Source: Alphaproteobacteria bacterium (GTDB lineage Bacteria > Pseudomonadota > Alphaproteobacteria > Micropepsales > Micropepsaceae). From it: 64,000 bases of DNA. The stretch lies in the NCBI GenBank assembly GCA_017308475.1, contig JAFKEU010000005.1:124001-188000 (forward strand), read 5' to 3'. The notes under the pieces were generated by a model. That model was given only the letters and a program-made list of their open reading frames with translations, searched no databases and was not told the origin of the DNA. Below, one piece after another: positions 46,959-56,359 of this stretch (its first letter is position 1; the number at the start of each line of letters is the position of its first letter). The translations under genes were made by a program, and so were the position numbers.

Positions 46959-47444
46959 ATGGAATGGACCGATGCGAAGCGCGCCCGTTATCGCCCGCTG
47001 GGCATGTTCCTGCTGGCGACGCTGGGCGTGGGCGCCGCCGCCAGCCTGTTCACCGAGCCAAACGTCGCCACCTGGTACGCCGGGCTGGTCAAGCCATCCT
47101 TCAATCCGCCCAACTGGGTGTTCGCCCCGGTCTGGACCACGCTTTATGTGCTGATGGCAGTGGCGGCCTGGCGGGTATGGCACAAGACCGGCCTGAGGGA
47201 TCCGGCACTGTATGCATTCGGGGCGCAGCTGCTTCTGAACTTCTGCTGGAGCGGCATTTTCTTCGGCCTGCACCAGCCCGGCTTCGCACTTGCGGAATTG
47301 CTGCTGCTGAACCTGGCAATCCTGGCGACCCTGGTTCTGTTCTGGCGCCGCGACCCCATCGCAGGCATGATGCTGGTGCCTTATTTGGGCTGGACCTGTT
47401 TCGCCGGCCTGCTCAATTACGAGATCTGGCGTCTGAATACCTGA
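46959..47444 (+). CDS. tspO: TspO/MBR family tryptophan-rich sensory protein
   Basis: 161 residues with five membrane helices. The family pattern is clear: WYAGLVKPSFNPPNWVFAPVWTTLYVLMAVAAWRVW, LLLNFCWSGIFFGLHQP and a tryptophan-rich end (LVPYLGWTCFAGLLNYEIWRLN). It binds tetrapyrroles and related hydrophobic ligands in the membrane, and in alphaproteobacteria modulates porphyrin export and oxygen-dependent gene control. The frame is open from 46776, but the ATG at 46959 with AGAGGA upstream is the family start. Confidence 0.9.
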   Translation: MEWTDAKRARYRPLGMFLLATLGVGAAASLFTEPNVATWYAGLVKPSFNPPNWVFAPVWTTLYVLMAVAAWRVWHKTGLRDPALYAFGAQLLLNFCWSGIFFGLHQPGFALAELLLLNLAILATLVLFWRRDPIAGMMLVPYLGWTCFAGLLNYEIWRLNT

Positions 47445-47473
47445 GGCGTGAGGGACCTGATTCGGGCCAAAGA

Positions 47474-47503
47474 CTTGGCAAGGACCGGGCCCCTGCCTAT
47501 ATA
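47474..47503 (+). promoter_or_regulatory. RpoH (sigma-32) heat-shock promoter of dnaK
   Basis: CTTG at 47474-47477, an 18-base spacer, then CCTATATA at 47496-47503. This fits the alphaproteobacterial sigma-32 form CTTG-N17/18-CYTAT. It lies about 117 bases before the dnaK ATG. No CIRCE element is present. Confidence 0.75.
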
Positions 47504-47513
47504 CCCCCTGTGG

Positions 47514-47540
47514 TACGCAAGGGCTTTGGGGTCTTGCGTA
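47514..47540 (+). promoter_or_regulatory. Dyad in the dnaK 5' leader
   Basis: TACGCAAG and CTTGCGTA are separated by 11 bases, starting near the expected transcription start. It could be an operator or a leader hairpin; function unknown. Confidence 0.45.
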
Positions 47541-47620
47541 TTCTGTCAAAGAATTCAATGGGATGGACCGGAGGACGCCCTAGGGGTCAGGACTCCATGC
47601 CCGTTTGAGAGGAATTAAGC

Positions 47621-49543
<1,923 letters not shown>

Positions 49544-49556
49544 ATAACTCCGGCTT

Positions 49557-49676
49557 CCTCCCCCTTCGGCGCGCAAGCGCCAGGAAGGGGGAGGTGGCGG
49601 AAGCGACTTAGGAGCGCCAGGCATCATATGCCGAACGCGACGACAGGAAGCGAAGGCCGGAGGGGGTTGGGCTTTT
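49557..49676. repeat. GC-rich palindromic intergenic element (dnaK-dnaJ spacer)
   Basis: It starts with the nested hairpin CCTCCCCCTTC/GAAGGGGGAGG (49557-49594) and ends in GCCGGAGGGGGTT. An inner small hairpin, GGCAT-CAT-ATGCC, is at 49620-49632. The start and end match the element at 56239-56355. Confidence 0.72.
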
Positions 49677-49680
49677 TATA

Positions 49681-50829
49681 ATGAGCACGAAGCGCTGTTA
49701 TTACGAAACCCTTGAATGCCCCAAGAGCGCCAGCGCGGATATTCTGAAGGCCGCCTATCGCAAGCTGGCGATGAAGTTCCATCCTGACCGCAATCCCGAC
49801 GACCACACCGCCGAGGTCCGCTTCAAGGAAATCAACGAAGCCTATGACATCCTGAAGGACGACCAGAAGCGCGCCGCCTATGACCGCTTCGGCCATGCCG
49901 CCTTCGAAAACGGCCAGGCCGGCATGTGGGGCGCGGCGGGCGCGCGGGCGGGCAATCCGTTTGGCGATTTCGCCGGCTCCTTCAGCGAAGTGTTCGAGGA
50001 TTTCTTCGGCGACATCATGGGCCAGCGCGCCCGCGGCAATCGCCGCAACCGTGGCGCCGACCTGCGCTACAATCTGGAAATCACGCTGGAGGAAGCCTTC
50101 GCCGGCCGCTCTGCCGAGATCAAGGTGCCCACCCAGGTCGCCTGCGAGGCGTGCAGCGGATCAGGCGCCGAGGCCGGGCATGCCGCCGAGACCTGTCCCA
50201 CCTGTGCCGGGCACGGCAAGGTGCGCGCCACCCAGGGCTTCTTCACCATCGAGCGCACCTGTCACGGCTGCCGCGGCACCGGCAAAGTCATCCGCCATCC
50301 CTGCAAGGCGTGCCGCGGATCGGGGCTGGAGCAGAAAGAGCGCACGCTGAATGTCGATGTGCCGCCCGGCGTCGAGGAAGGCACGCGCATCCGCCTGTCG
50401 GGCGAAGGCCAGGCGGGTCTCAATGGCGGGCCGCCGGGCGATCTTTATATCTTCCTGTCGGTGGCCGAGCATCCCATCTTCCAGCGCGACGGCCATGACC
50501 TGCATTGCCGTGTGCCGGTGAGCTTCGTCACCGCGTCGCTGGGCGGGGCGATGGAAGTGCCCACCCTGGACGGCGGGCGCGCCAATGTGAAAATCCCCGA
50601 AGGCACCCAGCCCGGGCGGCAGTTCCGCCTGAAGGGCAAGGGCATGCCGGTGCTGCGCAGCGCCCAGCGGGGTGACCTGTATGTCGAGTTGGCGGTGGAG
50701 ACCCCCGTCAAGCTGACCAGGCGACAGAAGGAATTGCTGCGCGAATTCGAAACCGAGAGCCAGGCCGGCTGCCAGCCGGAGGCCGAGGGCTTCATGGCCC
50801 GGCTGAAGGAATTCTGGAGCGGCCAGTAG
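49681..50829 (+). CDS. dnaJ: Chaperone DnaJ (Hsp40)
   Basis: 382 residues. The J domain has the HPD motif at 34-36 and the [12 protein letters not shown] helix. A G/F-rich linker ([20 protein letters not shown]) follows, then four zinc-binding CxxCxGxG repeats ([32 protein letters not shown]) and the C-terminal peptide-binding domains. It is full-length type I DnaJ that delivers clients to DnaK and stimulates its ATPase. The ATG follows GGGTTGGGCTTTTTATA, so the ribosome site is weak. Confidence 0.95.
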   Translation: MSTKRCYYETLECPKSASADILKAAYRKLAMKFHPDRNPDDHTAEVRFKEINEAYDILKDDQKRAAYDRFGHAAFENGQAGMWGAAGARAGNPFGDFAGSFSEVFEDFFGDIMGQRARGNRRNRGADLRYNLEITLEEAFAGRSAEIKVPTQVACEACSGSGAEAGHAAETCPTCAGHGKVRATQGFFTIERTCHGCRGTGKVIRHPCKACRGSGLEQKERTLNVDVPPGVEEGTRIRLSGEGQAGLNGGPPGDLYIFLSVAEHPIFQRDGHDLHCRVPVSFVTASLGGAMEVPTLDGGRANVKIPEGTQPGRQFRLKGKGMPVLRSAQRGDLYVELAVETPVKLTRRQKELLREFETESQAGCQPEAEGFMARLKEFWSGQ

Positions 50830-50939
50830 AGGGCCAGTGGGCAGACTGGCGACGCGTCCCCAGGCATGCAACTAACCGCTTCGCCCGATTGTTCTTTTGG
50901 CCTATGGTCCATCCCGACCTTGGTGCGAAAGGACCCTGC

Positions 50940-51542
50940 TTGACCGCCAGAACCGTGACCAATGCCAGGCCCGCGCCGGGAACCAGCCTGGCCGACAATC
51001 TGCGCTTCCTGCGTGCGCTGATCGCGCGGCCCAAGAATATCGGCGCGGTCCTTCCATCCGGCCCGGCACTGGCACGGGCCATTGCCCGTCAGATCGGCGA
51101 TCCCCATCAGGGGCCGGTGCTGGAGTTGGGGCCCGGCACCGGCTCCATCACCCAGGCCATCCTGGAGCATGGCGTACCGGCCGAGCGCCTGACGGCGGTG
51201 GAATTCGATCCCGACATGGCGGCCGAACTGGCCGGCCGCTATCCGGCGGTGGAGGTGATCCGGGGCGACGCCTTCGACCTTGTCCACGCCCTGGGCCCCG
51301 GATCGCGCGCGCCCTTCGCCGCCATTGTTTCGGGTCTGCCGCTGCTGAATTTTCCGCCGGCAAGCCGCCGCGCCTATATGGAGGGGCTGGCGCGGCATCT
51401 GGCGCCGGGCGCGCCCATCATCCAGTTCTCCTATGGCACCAATGCGCCGGTGGCCGCGCCCGAAGGCTTTGCGGTTCACCGCGCCGCGCTGGTCTGGGCC
51501 AATGTCCCGCCTGCGCGCGTGTGGGTGTACCGGCGGGTCTGA
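50940..51542 (+). CDS. pmtA: Phospholipid N-methyltransferase (PmtA-like)
   Basis: About 200 residues. The N-terminus (NLRFLRALIARPKNIGAVLPSG) and SAM motif (VLELGPGTGSITQAI) followed by VEFDPDMAAELAGRYP and VSGLPLLNFPPASR are characteristic of the soluble Pmt class that methylates phosphatidylethanolamine to phosphatidylcholine. A TTG at 50940 with AAAGGA six bases upstream is the preferred start; an ATG at 50904 and a TTG at 50889 are also in frame but have no ribosome site. It lies 110 bases after dnaJ. A distant homologue of rRNA dimethylases is the alternative, less likely. Confidence 0.82.
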   Translation: MTARTVTNARPAPGTSLADNLRFLRALIARPKNIGAVLPSGPALARAIARQIGDPHQGPVLELGPGTGSITQAILEHGVPAERLTAVEFDPDMAAELAGRYPAVEVIRGDAFDLVHALGPGSRAPFAAIVSGLPLLNFPPASRRAYMEGLARHLAPGAPIIQFSYGTNAPVAAPEGFAVHRAALVWANVPPARVWVYRRV

Positions 51543-51675
51543 TGCAGGCGGCGTTGGAGCGCGACGGCTTCACGCTTGCGCCCGCTGGGAGCGCCCTGAA
51601 TCAGGCGACGCTGTACTGCTTGCCCGCGGATTGGAACGGGCGTTCGACTGAAAATGCTGCGCTCTATATTGCAGC

Positions 51676-51710
51676 AAAAAGGTGCAGCATAGCGATCTAT
51701 GCTGCACCTT
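51676..51710 (-). terminator. Rho-independent terminator of pckA
   Basis: A perfect 14-base stem (51679-51692 with 51697-51710), loop of four, then TTTTT on the minus strand. Short direct repeats TATATTGC flank it on both sides. It lies 124 bases after the pckA stop. Confidence 0.85.
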
Positions 51711-51741
51711 ATATTGCGCGGTAAGTATTTGATTTCATTAC

Positions 51742-51820
51742 GTCATGGCCCGGCTTGACTGGGCCATCCAGAACGGCAGGCATCGGCGGTTGCGGCTGGC
51801 CCACGTGAAGTGGGCCATGG
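51742..51820. repeat. REPIN-like paired inverted repeat
   Basis: GTCATGGCCCGGCTTGACTG and its hairpin partner GGGCCATCC are followed after about 30 bases by the inverted unit TGGCCCACGTGAAGTGGGCC ending ATGGC. Same design as 10581-10678 and 36397-36521. Confidence 0.78.
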
Positions 51821-51833
51821 CAAGAGTGGGGGC

Positions 51834-53429
51834 TTACTCCGCAGCTTCTGCCAGAACCGGGGCCGCCGCCAGCACGTCGTCGCCGACATGGGCCTCGAAC
51901 TTCCTGAAATTCTCGCGGAACATGCGGGCCAGCTTCTGGGCCTGGGCATCATACGCCGCCTTGTCGGCCCAGGTGTCGCGCGGATTGAGGATGGCGCTAT
52001 CGACCCCCGGCGCCGCCACCGGGACGCGGAAGCGGAAATTGGGGTCGATGCGCATCTCCACATTGGCCAGCGACCCGTCGAGCGCCGCGTTCAGCAGGGC
52101 GCGGGTGGCCTTGATCGGCATGCGGCTGCCGGTCCCGAACGCCCCACCGGTCCAGCCGGTATTCACCAGCCAGCAGTCGGCCTGGTGCCGGCCGATCAGT
52201 TCGCGCAGCAGGTTGCCGTATTCCGACGGATGGCGCGGCATGAAGGGCGCGCCAAAGCAGGTGGAGAAGGTCGGCTGCGGCTCCTTGCCCAGGCCCTTTT
52301 CGGTGCCGGCCACCTTGGCGGTGAAGCCCGACAGGAAGTGGTACATGGCTTGGCTGGGGGTCAGCCGCGCGATCGGCGGAAGCACGCCAAAGGCATCGGC
52401 CGTCAGCATGATCACGTTGCTGGGATGGCCGGTGCGGCCGGTCAGGCTGGCATTGGGAATGAAATCGATCGGATAGGCGGCGCGGGTGTTTTCCGCAAAG
52501 CGCGCATCGTCCAGGTCCAATTCGCGGGTCGCCGGATCCATCACCACATTCTCCAGCACGGTGCCGAAGCGTTCGGTGGTGGAGAAGATTTCGGGCTCGG
52601 CTTCGCGCGACAGGCGGATCACCTTGGCATAGCAGCCGCCCTCGATGTTGAAGATGCCGTTCTCGCTCCAGCCATGCTCGTCATCGCCGATCAGGGTGCG
52701 GCTGGCATCGGCCGACAGGGTGGTCTTGCCGGTGCCGGAAAGCCCGAAAAATATGGCCGATCTGTCGTCGCCGCCCACGTTGGCCGAGCAATGCATGCTC
52801 ATCACGCCCTTGGCGGGAAGCAGGTAGTTCATGATGGTGAAGACCGACTTCTTCATCTCCCCCGCATAGGAGGTGCCGCCGATCAGGACGATCTTTTTGG
52901 CGAAGTTCACCGCGATCACCGTGCCGCCCACGGTGCCGTGGCGGGCCGGGTCGGCGGTGAAGCTGGGCAGATCGATAATGGTGAATTCCGGGTCGAAGCT
53001 TTTCAACTCTTCCGCCGTGGGGCGGATCAAAAGGTGATGGACGAACAGCGAATGCCAGGCATATTCGGTGATGATGCGCACGCTGATGCGATGGGTCAGG
53101 TCGGCGCCGCCGAACAGGTCCTTGGCGAACAGCTCCCTGCCTTCGGCGAATTTCATCATGTCGGCATGAAGCGCGTCGAACTGCGCCGGGCTCATCGCCT
53201 TGTTGTTGTCCCACCAGACGGTCTTTTCCGTCGTCTCGTCGCGCACCACGAACTTGTCGCCGGCCGAGCGGCCGGTGTGCTGGCCCGTGCGCACCACCAA
53301 AGGACCGTTCTTGGCGACTTGGCCTTCGCCGCGGCGGCCCGCTTCCTCATAAAGAGCGGGCGCGCTGAGGTTGAAATTCACCCGGGACAGGTTGCGAAGC
53401 CCATGGCGGGAAAGGCTGTTGTCGGACAT
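51834..53429 (-). CDS. pckA: Phosphoenolpyruvate carboxykinase (ATP)
   Basis: 531 residues. Substrate-binding [14 protein letters not shown], the kinase-1a loop GLSGTGKTT (K235) and kinase-2 [23 protein letters not shown], and [15 protein letters not shown] are all present. It converts oxaloacetate and ATP to phosphoenolpyruvate, the entry to gluconeogenesis. The divergent MoeB-like gene starts 215 bases upstream; a TGTATACA palindrome at 53511-53518 in between could be an operator. A strong terminator lies at 51676. Confidence 0.95.
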   Translation of the reverse strand: MSDNSLSRHGLRNLSRVNFNLSAPALYEEAGRRGEGQVAKNGPLVVRTGQHTGRSAGDKFVVRDETTEKTVWWDNNKAMSPAQFDALHADMMKFAEGRELFAKDLFGGADLTHRISVRIITEYAWHSLFVHHLLIRPTAEELKSFDPEFTIIDLPSFTADPARHGTVGGTVIAVNFAKKIVLIGGTSYAGEMKKSVFTIMNYLLPAKGVMSMHCSANVGGDDRSAIFFGLSGTGKTTLSADASRTLIGDDEHGWSENGIFNIEGGCYAKVIRLSREAEPEIFSTTERFGTVLENVVMDPATRELDLDDARFAENTRAAYPIDFIPNASLTGRTGHPSNVIMLTADAFGVLPPIARLTPSQAMYHFLSGFTAKVAGTEKGLGKEPQPTFSTCFGAPFMPRHPSEYGNLLRELIGRHQADCWLVNTGWTGGAFGTGSRMPIKATRALLNAALDGSLANVEMRIDPNFRFRVPVAAPGVDSAILNPRDTWADKAAYDAQAQKLARMFRENFRKFEAHVGDDVLAAAPVLAEAAE

Positions 53430-53644
53430 GAAAGCTCCAGAAATAGGCAGAAAGGTCGCGCAGGGGATCGAAGGCTGTGCAACCTACCTTCCTGCAAGGC
53501 CGGTCACAAATGTATACAGTCGGAACGAAATGAAGTTACTCATCAAAGGCTTATGGTTTTTGTCGGGGGCTTCCCGGGCAGCGCCTTGTCACGGCAATGT
53601 CACCGCCTGGGGTGCGCTTTGGAAGCCCATATCTGGGTAAGGCG

Positions 53645-54436
53645 ATGGCAGGGTTGAGCGACGACGAACTGGACCGCTATGCGCGCCATCTGGTGCTGCG
53701 CGAGCTTGGCGGCGCGGGTCAGGCAAAGCTGCGTGCCGCCAGGGTGCTGGTGGTGGGTGCGGGCGGGCTGGGCAGCCCGGTGGCGCTCTATCTGGCGGCG
53801 GCGGGGGTGGGCACGCTGGGCCTGGCCGATGACGACCGGGTGAGCCTGTCCAACCTGCAGCGCCAGGTCCTGTTCCGCACCGCCGACGTCGGGCGGCCCA
53901 AGGTGGAGGCGGCAGCCGGGGCGGTGGCCGCCCTCAATCCCGGGGTCCGGGTGGTGACCCACCCGTTCCGAGTGGCGGCGGACAATGTAATGGGCCTGAT
54001 CGCCGGATATGACCTGGTTGCCGACGGCAGCGACAATTTCCCCACCCGGTTTCTTCTGGGCGACGCCTGTTTTTTTGCCGCAAAGCCGCTGGTCAGCGCC
54101 GCCGTCACCGAGTTCGAGGGCCAGCTTTCCACCTGGAAGGCCTATGCGGCGCACGGCACGCTGCCCTGTCACCGCTGCCTGTTCCCGGAACCGCCGCCGC
54201 CCGGCACCGTGCCAAATTGTTCCGAGGCCGGGGTGCTGGGGGCCGCCGCCGGAGTGATGGGATCGCTTCAGGCCCTGGAAGCGATCAAGGAAATCACGGG
54301 AATCGGTACGTCGCTGGCCGGGAAACTCTTGGTCTATGAGGCGCTGGCAGCACGCTTTCGTACCATAGCCGTTCCGGCCGATCCGGCCTGTGCCCTGTGC
54401 GGCACAAATCCCAGCCTGATGGCACCGCAGGCTTAA
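53645..54436 (+). CDS. HesA/MoeB/ThiF-type E1-like adenylyltransferase
   Basis: 263 residues. ATP-binding GAGGLGSPVALYLAAAGVG (around residue 35), DDDRVSLSNLQRQVLF, the catalytic-cysteine region NCSEAGVLGAAAGVMGSLQALEAIK and two zinc CxxC pairs (CHRC and CALC) match MoeB/ThiF. There is no C-terminal rhodanese domain. It activates the C-terminal glycine of a MoaD- or ThiS-like protein. No moaD, moaE or thiS lies beside it; the orphan MoaD-like protein at 43557 is one possible partner. The ATG at 53645 is preferred to the one at 53597, which would add a 16-residue unconserved extension. Confidence 0.88.
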   Translation: MAGLSDDELDRYARHLVLRELGGAGQAKLRAARVLVVGAGGLGSPVALYLAAAGVGTLGLADDDRVSLSNLQRQVLFRTADVGRPKVEAAAGAVAALNPGVRVVTHPFRVAADNVMGLIAGYDLVADGSDNFPTRFLLGDACFFAAKPLVSAAVTEFEGQLSTWKAYAAHGTLPCHRCLFPEPPPPGTVPNCSEAGVLGAAAGVMGSLQALEAIKEITGIGTSLAGKLLVYEALAARFRTIAVPADPACALCGTNPSLMAPQA

Positions 54437-54471
54437 CCCGCGCTTAAAAAACTTTGCGGCACATTCCACAA

Positions 54472-56214
54472 ATGGGTCAGGAAATACATTTCGAGATATT
54501 CCGGCGTGCCGGCGCCAGGGGCGGCTGGACCCTTCATGAGGTCCGCTCCAACCGCGAAGACGCCTTGCGTATCGCCGAGGAACTGATGAGCGGCGACAAC
54601 GCCACCGGCGTGAAGGTCGTCAAGGAAACCTACAACGAAGAGACCGGCGACTACCTGACCTTGAAGATTTTCGAGGACGGCCACAACCAGGTGAAGGTTC
54701 CGCCCGCCGAGGAAGACGTTCCCCACGCCATCCCCTGTTTCAAGCCGGACGATCTTTATTCCTATCACGCGCGCCAGACGATGACGCGGCTCCTGGGCGA
54801 CTTCCTGGCCCGCAACAAGATCACCATCACCGAGCTGATCCACCGCGCCGACATGCTGGAGAAGTTCGAGGCCACCGGCACGGCCTATCAGCACGCCATC
54901 CAGAAGGTGGCCGTGGCGCAGGCCTCGTCCACCAAGACGCCGGTGCAGCAGATCATCAAGGGCCTGAACGAACTGACCACAAATGCCATCCATCGTGTCT
55001 ATCGCGACCAGCGGGCGGGCCTGTTTGCCGATCCTGAGCCCGGCCAGCTCGCCGAGCTGGCCTGCGAACTGTGCGCGCGGCCCACGGGAAATGCCGCCTA
55101 TGTCTTCAACGGCGCGCTGGCCCAGCACCTGAAGGAGGCCAAGGGCTGGGACGAGAAGGTGGGGATGCTGATCGCCGTCATGGAGCAGGCCCCCGCGGAC
55201 GAGGCGGCGCGCAGGCTGGTGATGGCATCGATCGATGCGGTGATGGCCGAGGTGCTGAGCGGATCGGCCGCCCTGCACGAACTGATCGGCGCCGCCGAAA
55301 ACCTGGGCCAGGCGCTGCAGCGGCTGGTGGCGCTGTTCCTGGGCAAGCCGGTTCCGGGCGCCAGGAGCGGGCTTCTGGCGCTGAGCGGGCATTTCGCCGC
55401 CGACACCCTGCCCAATTCGCGCACCGCCGTGGCCAACCGGCTGGTGGCCGAATTCAAGAGCAACAAGCGGCTTTGCCCCGATTCCATGGTGGACGAGCTG
55501 AAGACCCTGCGCGTGATCGCCAATTCCATCGTGCTGGGCGTAGGCAAATATCTGAGTCACGAAGACCTGGTCGCCGCCTTCACCCTAAGGTCCAAGCGCC
55601 TGGTGACGCCGGAGGGCCTGGGCCGCCAGCTTGGCGATGCCCCGCCCGACGAGAAGCTGGAACAGCTTCTGTTCGTGGAAGAGAATATCATCGGCGCGGA
55701 GAACAAGCGCCTGTTGGCCAAATTCGTGATGCCCATCCTGACATCGGCGCCCTTCGATGCGCTTTTCTCCGATCCCAAGGTGCCGGTGCTGGGCCGGCTG
55801 CAACGCCTGGCCCAGTTGCAGGCACGGGTCAAGCGCAGCGGCTTCATCGACGTGACCAGGAACGAGATCGCCGACAAGCTGGACAGCATCGCCGCCCGCA
55901 TCGAAGCGCGCGGGCGCGTGTTCGAAGCCATCGAGGCCCGCAATACCAGCCATGTCGAAAAGGCGCAGACCCTGCTGCGGCTGGCGACGGGCGGCGTATT
56001 GACCGAAGGCAGCGTGTCGGCGCGGGCGCGCGAGCTGATCCTGGGACACCTGTCGCGGCCGGGCTTCCTGACCGGCTATCTGGCGGCGCAGACGGCGAGC
56101 CTTAAGCCAGGCGACGAAAAGCCCGACAACCAGACCCTGATGGCCGAACTGATGGAAACGCTGGGCAAGGCGGGCATCACCGCCGAGACGGGTCTGAAGT
56201 CGATCGCGGCTTAA
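54472..56214 (+). CDS. Large helical protein of unknown function
   Basis: 580 residues, no recognised domain. The first 80 residues form a mixed alpha/beta segment (IHFEIFRRAGARGGWTLHEV, VKVVKETYNEETGDYLTLKIF); the rest looks mostly helical with no membrane segment or signal peptide. A basic helix, RLQRLAQLQARVKRSGF, and an ARIEARGRVFEAIEAR stretch are notable. It starts at the ATG at 54472, 36 bases after the MoeB-like gene, so they may be co-transcribed. Similar proteins occur in other alphaproteobacteria as far as I can judge, but I cannot name a function. Confidence 0.75.
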   Translation: MGQEIHFEIFRRAGARGGWTLHEVRSNREDALRIAEELMSGDNATGVKVVKETYNEETGDYLTLKIFEDGHNQVKVPPAEEDVPHAIPCFKPDDLYSYHARQTMTRLLGDFLARNKITITELIHRADMLEKFEATGTAYQHAIQKVAVAQASSTKTPVQQIIKGLNELTTNAIHRVYRDQRAGLFADPEPGQLAELACELCARPTGNAAYVFNGALAQHLKEAKGWDEKVGMLIAVMEQAPADEAARRLVMASIDAVMAEVLSGSAALHELIGAAENLGQALQRLVALFLGKPVPGARSGLLALSGHFAADTLPNSRTAVANRLVAEFKSNKRLCPDSMVDELKTLRVIANSIVLGVGKYLSHEDLVAAFTLRSKRLVTPEGLGRQLGDAPPDEKLEQLLFVEENIIGAENKRLLAKFVMPILTSAPFDALFSDPKVPVLGRLQRLAQLQARVKRSGFIDVTRNEIADKLDSIAARIEARGRVFEAIEARNTSHVEKAQTLLRLATGGVLTEGSVSARARELILGHLSRPGFLTGYLAAQTASLKPGDEKPDNQTLMAELMETLGKAGITAETGLKSIAA

Positions 56215-56238
56215 TTCGTATCAGCGCACACAGGCCCG

Positions 56239-56355
56239 CCTCCCCTGCGCGCGCGCAGCGCGCCGGCGGGGGAGGTGGCTTCAGCGAGCGAAGGCGACCG
56301 TCCGTAGCGACAGCGTACGGACGAGCCGAGCGGAAGCTGAAGCCGGAGGGGGTCA
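56239..56355. repeat. GC-rich palindromic intergenic element before polA 3' end
   Basis: It starts CCTCCCC...GGGGAGGTGGC and ends GAAGCCGGAGGGGGTC, as at 49557-49676. It contains the hairpin CGTCCGTA/TACGGACG at 56299-56323. It fills the space between two converging genes. Confidence 0.72.
56299..56323. repeat. Hairpin family copy 1
   Basis: Stem CGTCCGTA/TACGGACG, loop GCGACAGCG. The second copy at 60133-60157 has different stem bases and loop ACGGCAGCG. Confidence 0.6.
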
Positions 56356-56359
56356 AAAT

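Noticed and set aside
47445..47620. CIRCE operator before dnaK
   Set aside because: No TTAGCACTC-N9-GAGTGCTAA type repeat is present; an RpoH-type promoter explains control.
51542..51724. Possible 60-residue ORF starting at TGATG after pmtA
   Set aside because: It runs into the pckA terminator hairpin and has no recognisable sequence; kept only as a possibility.
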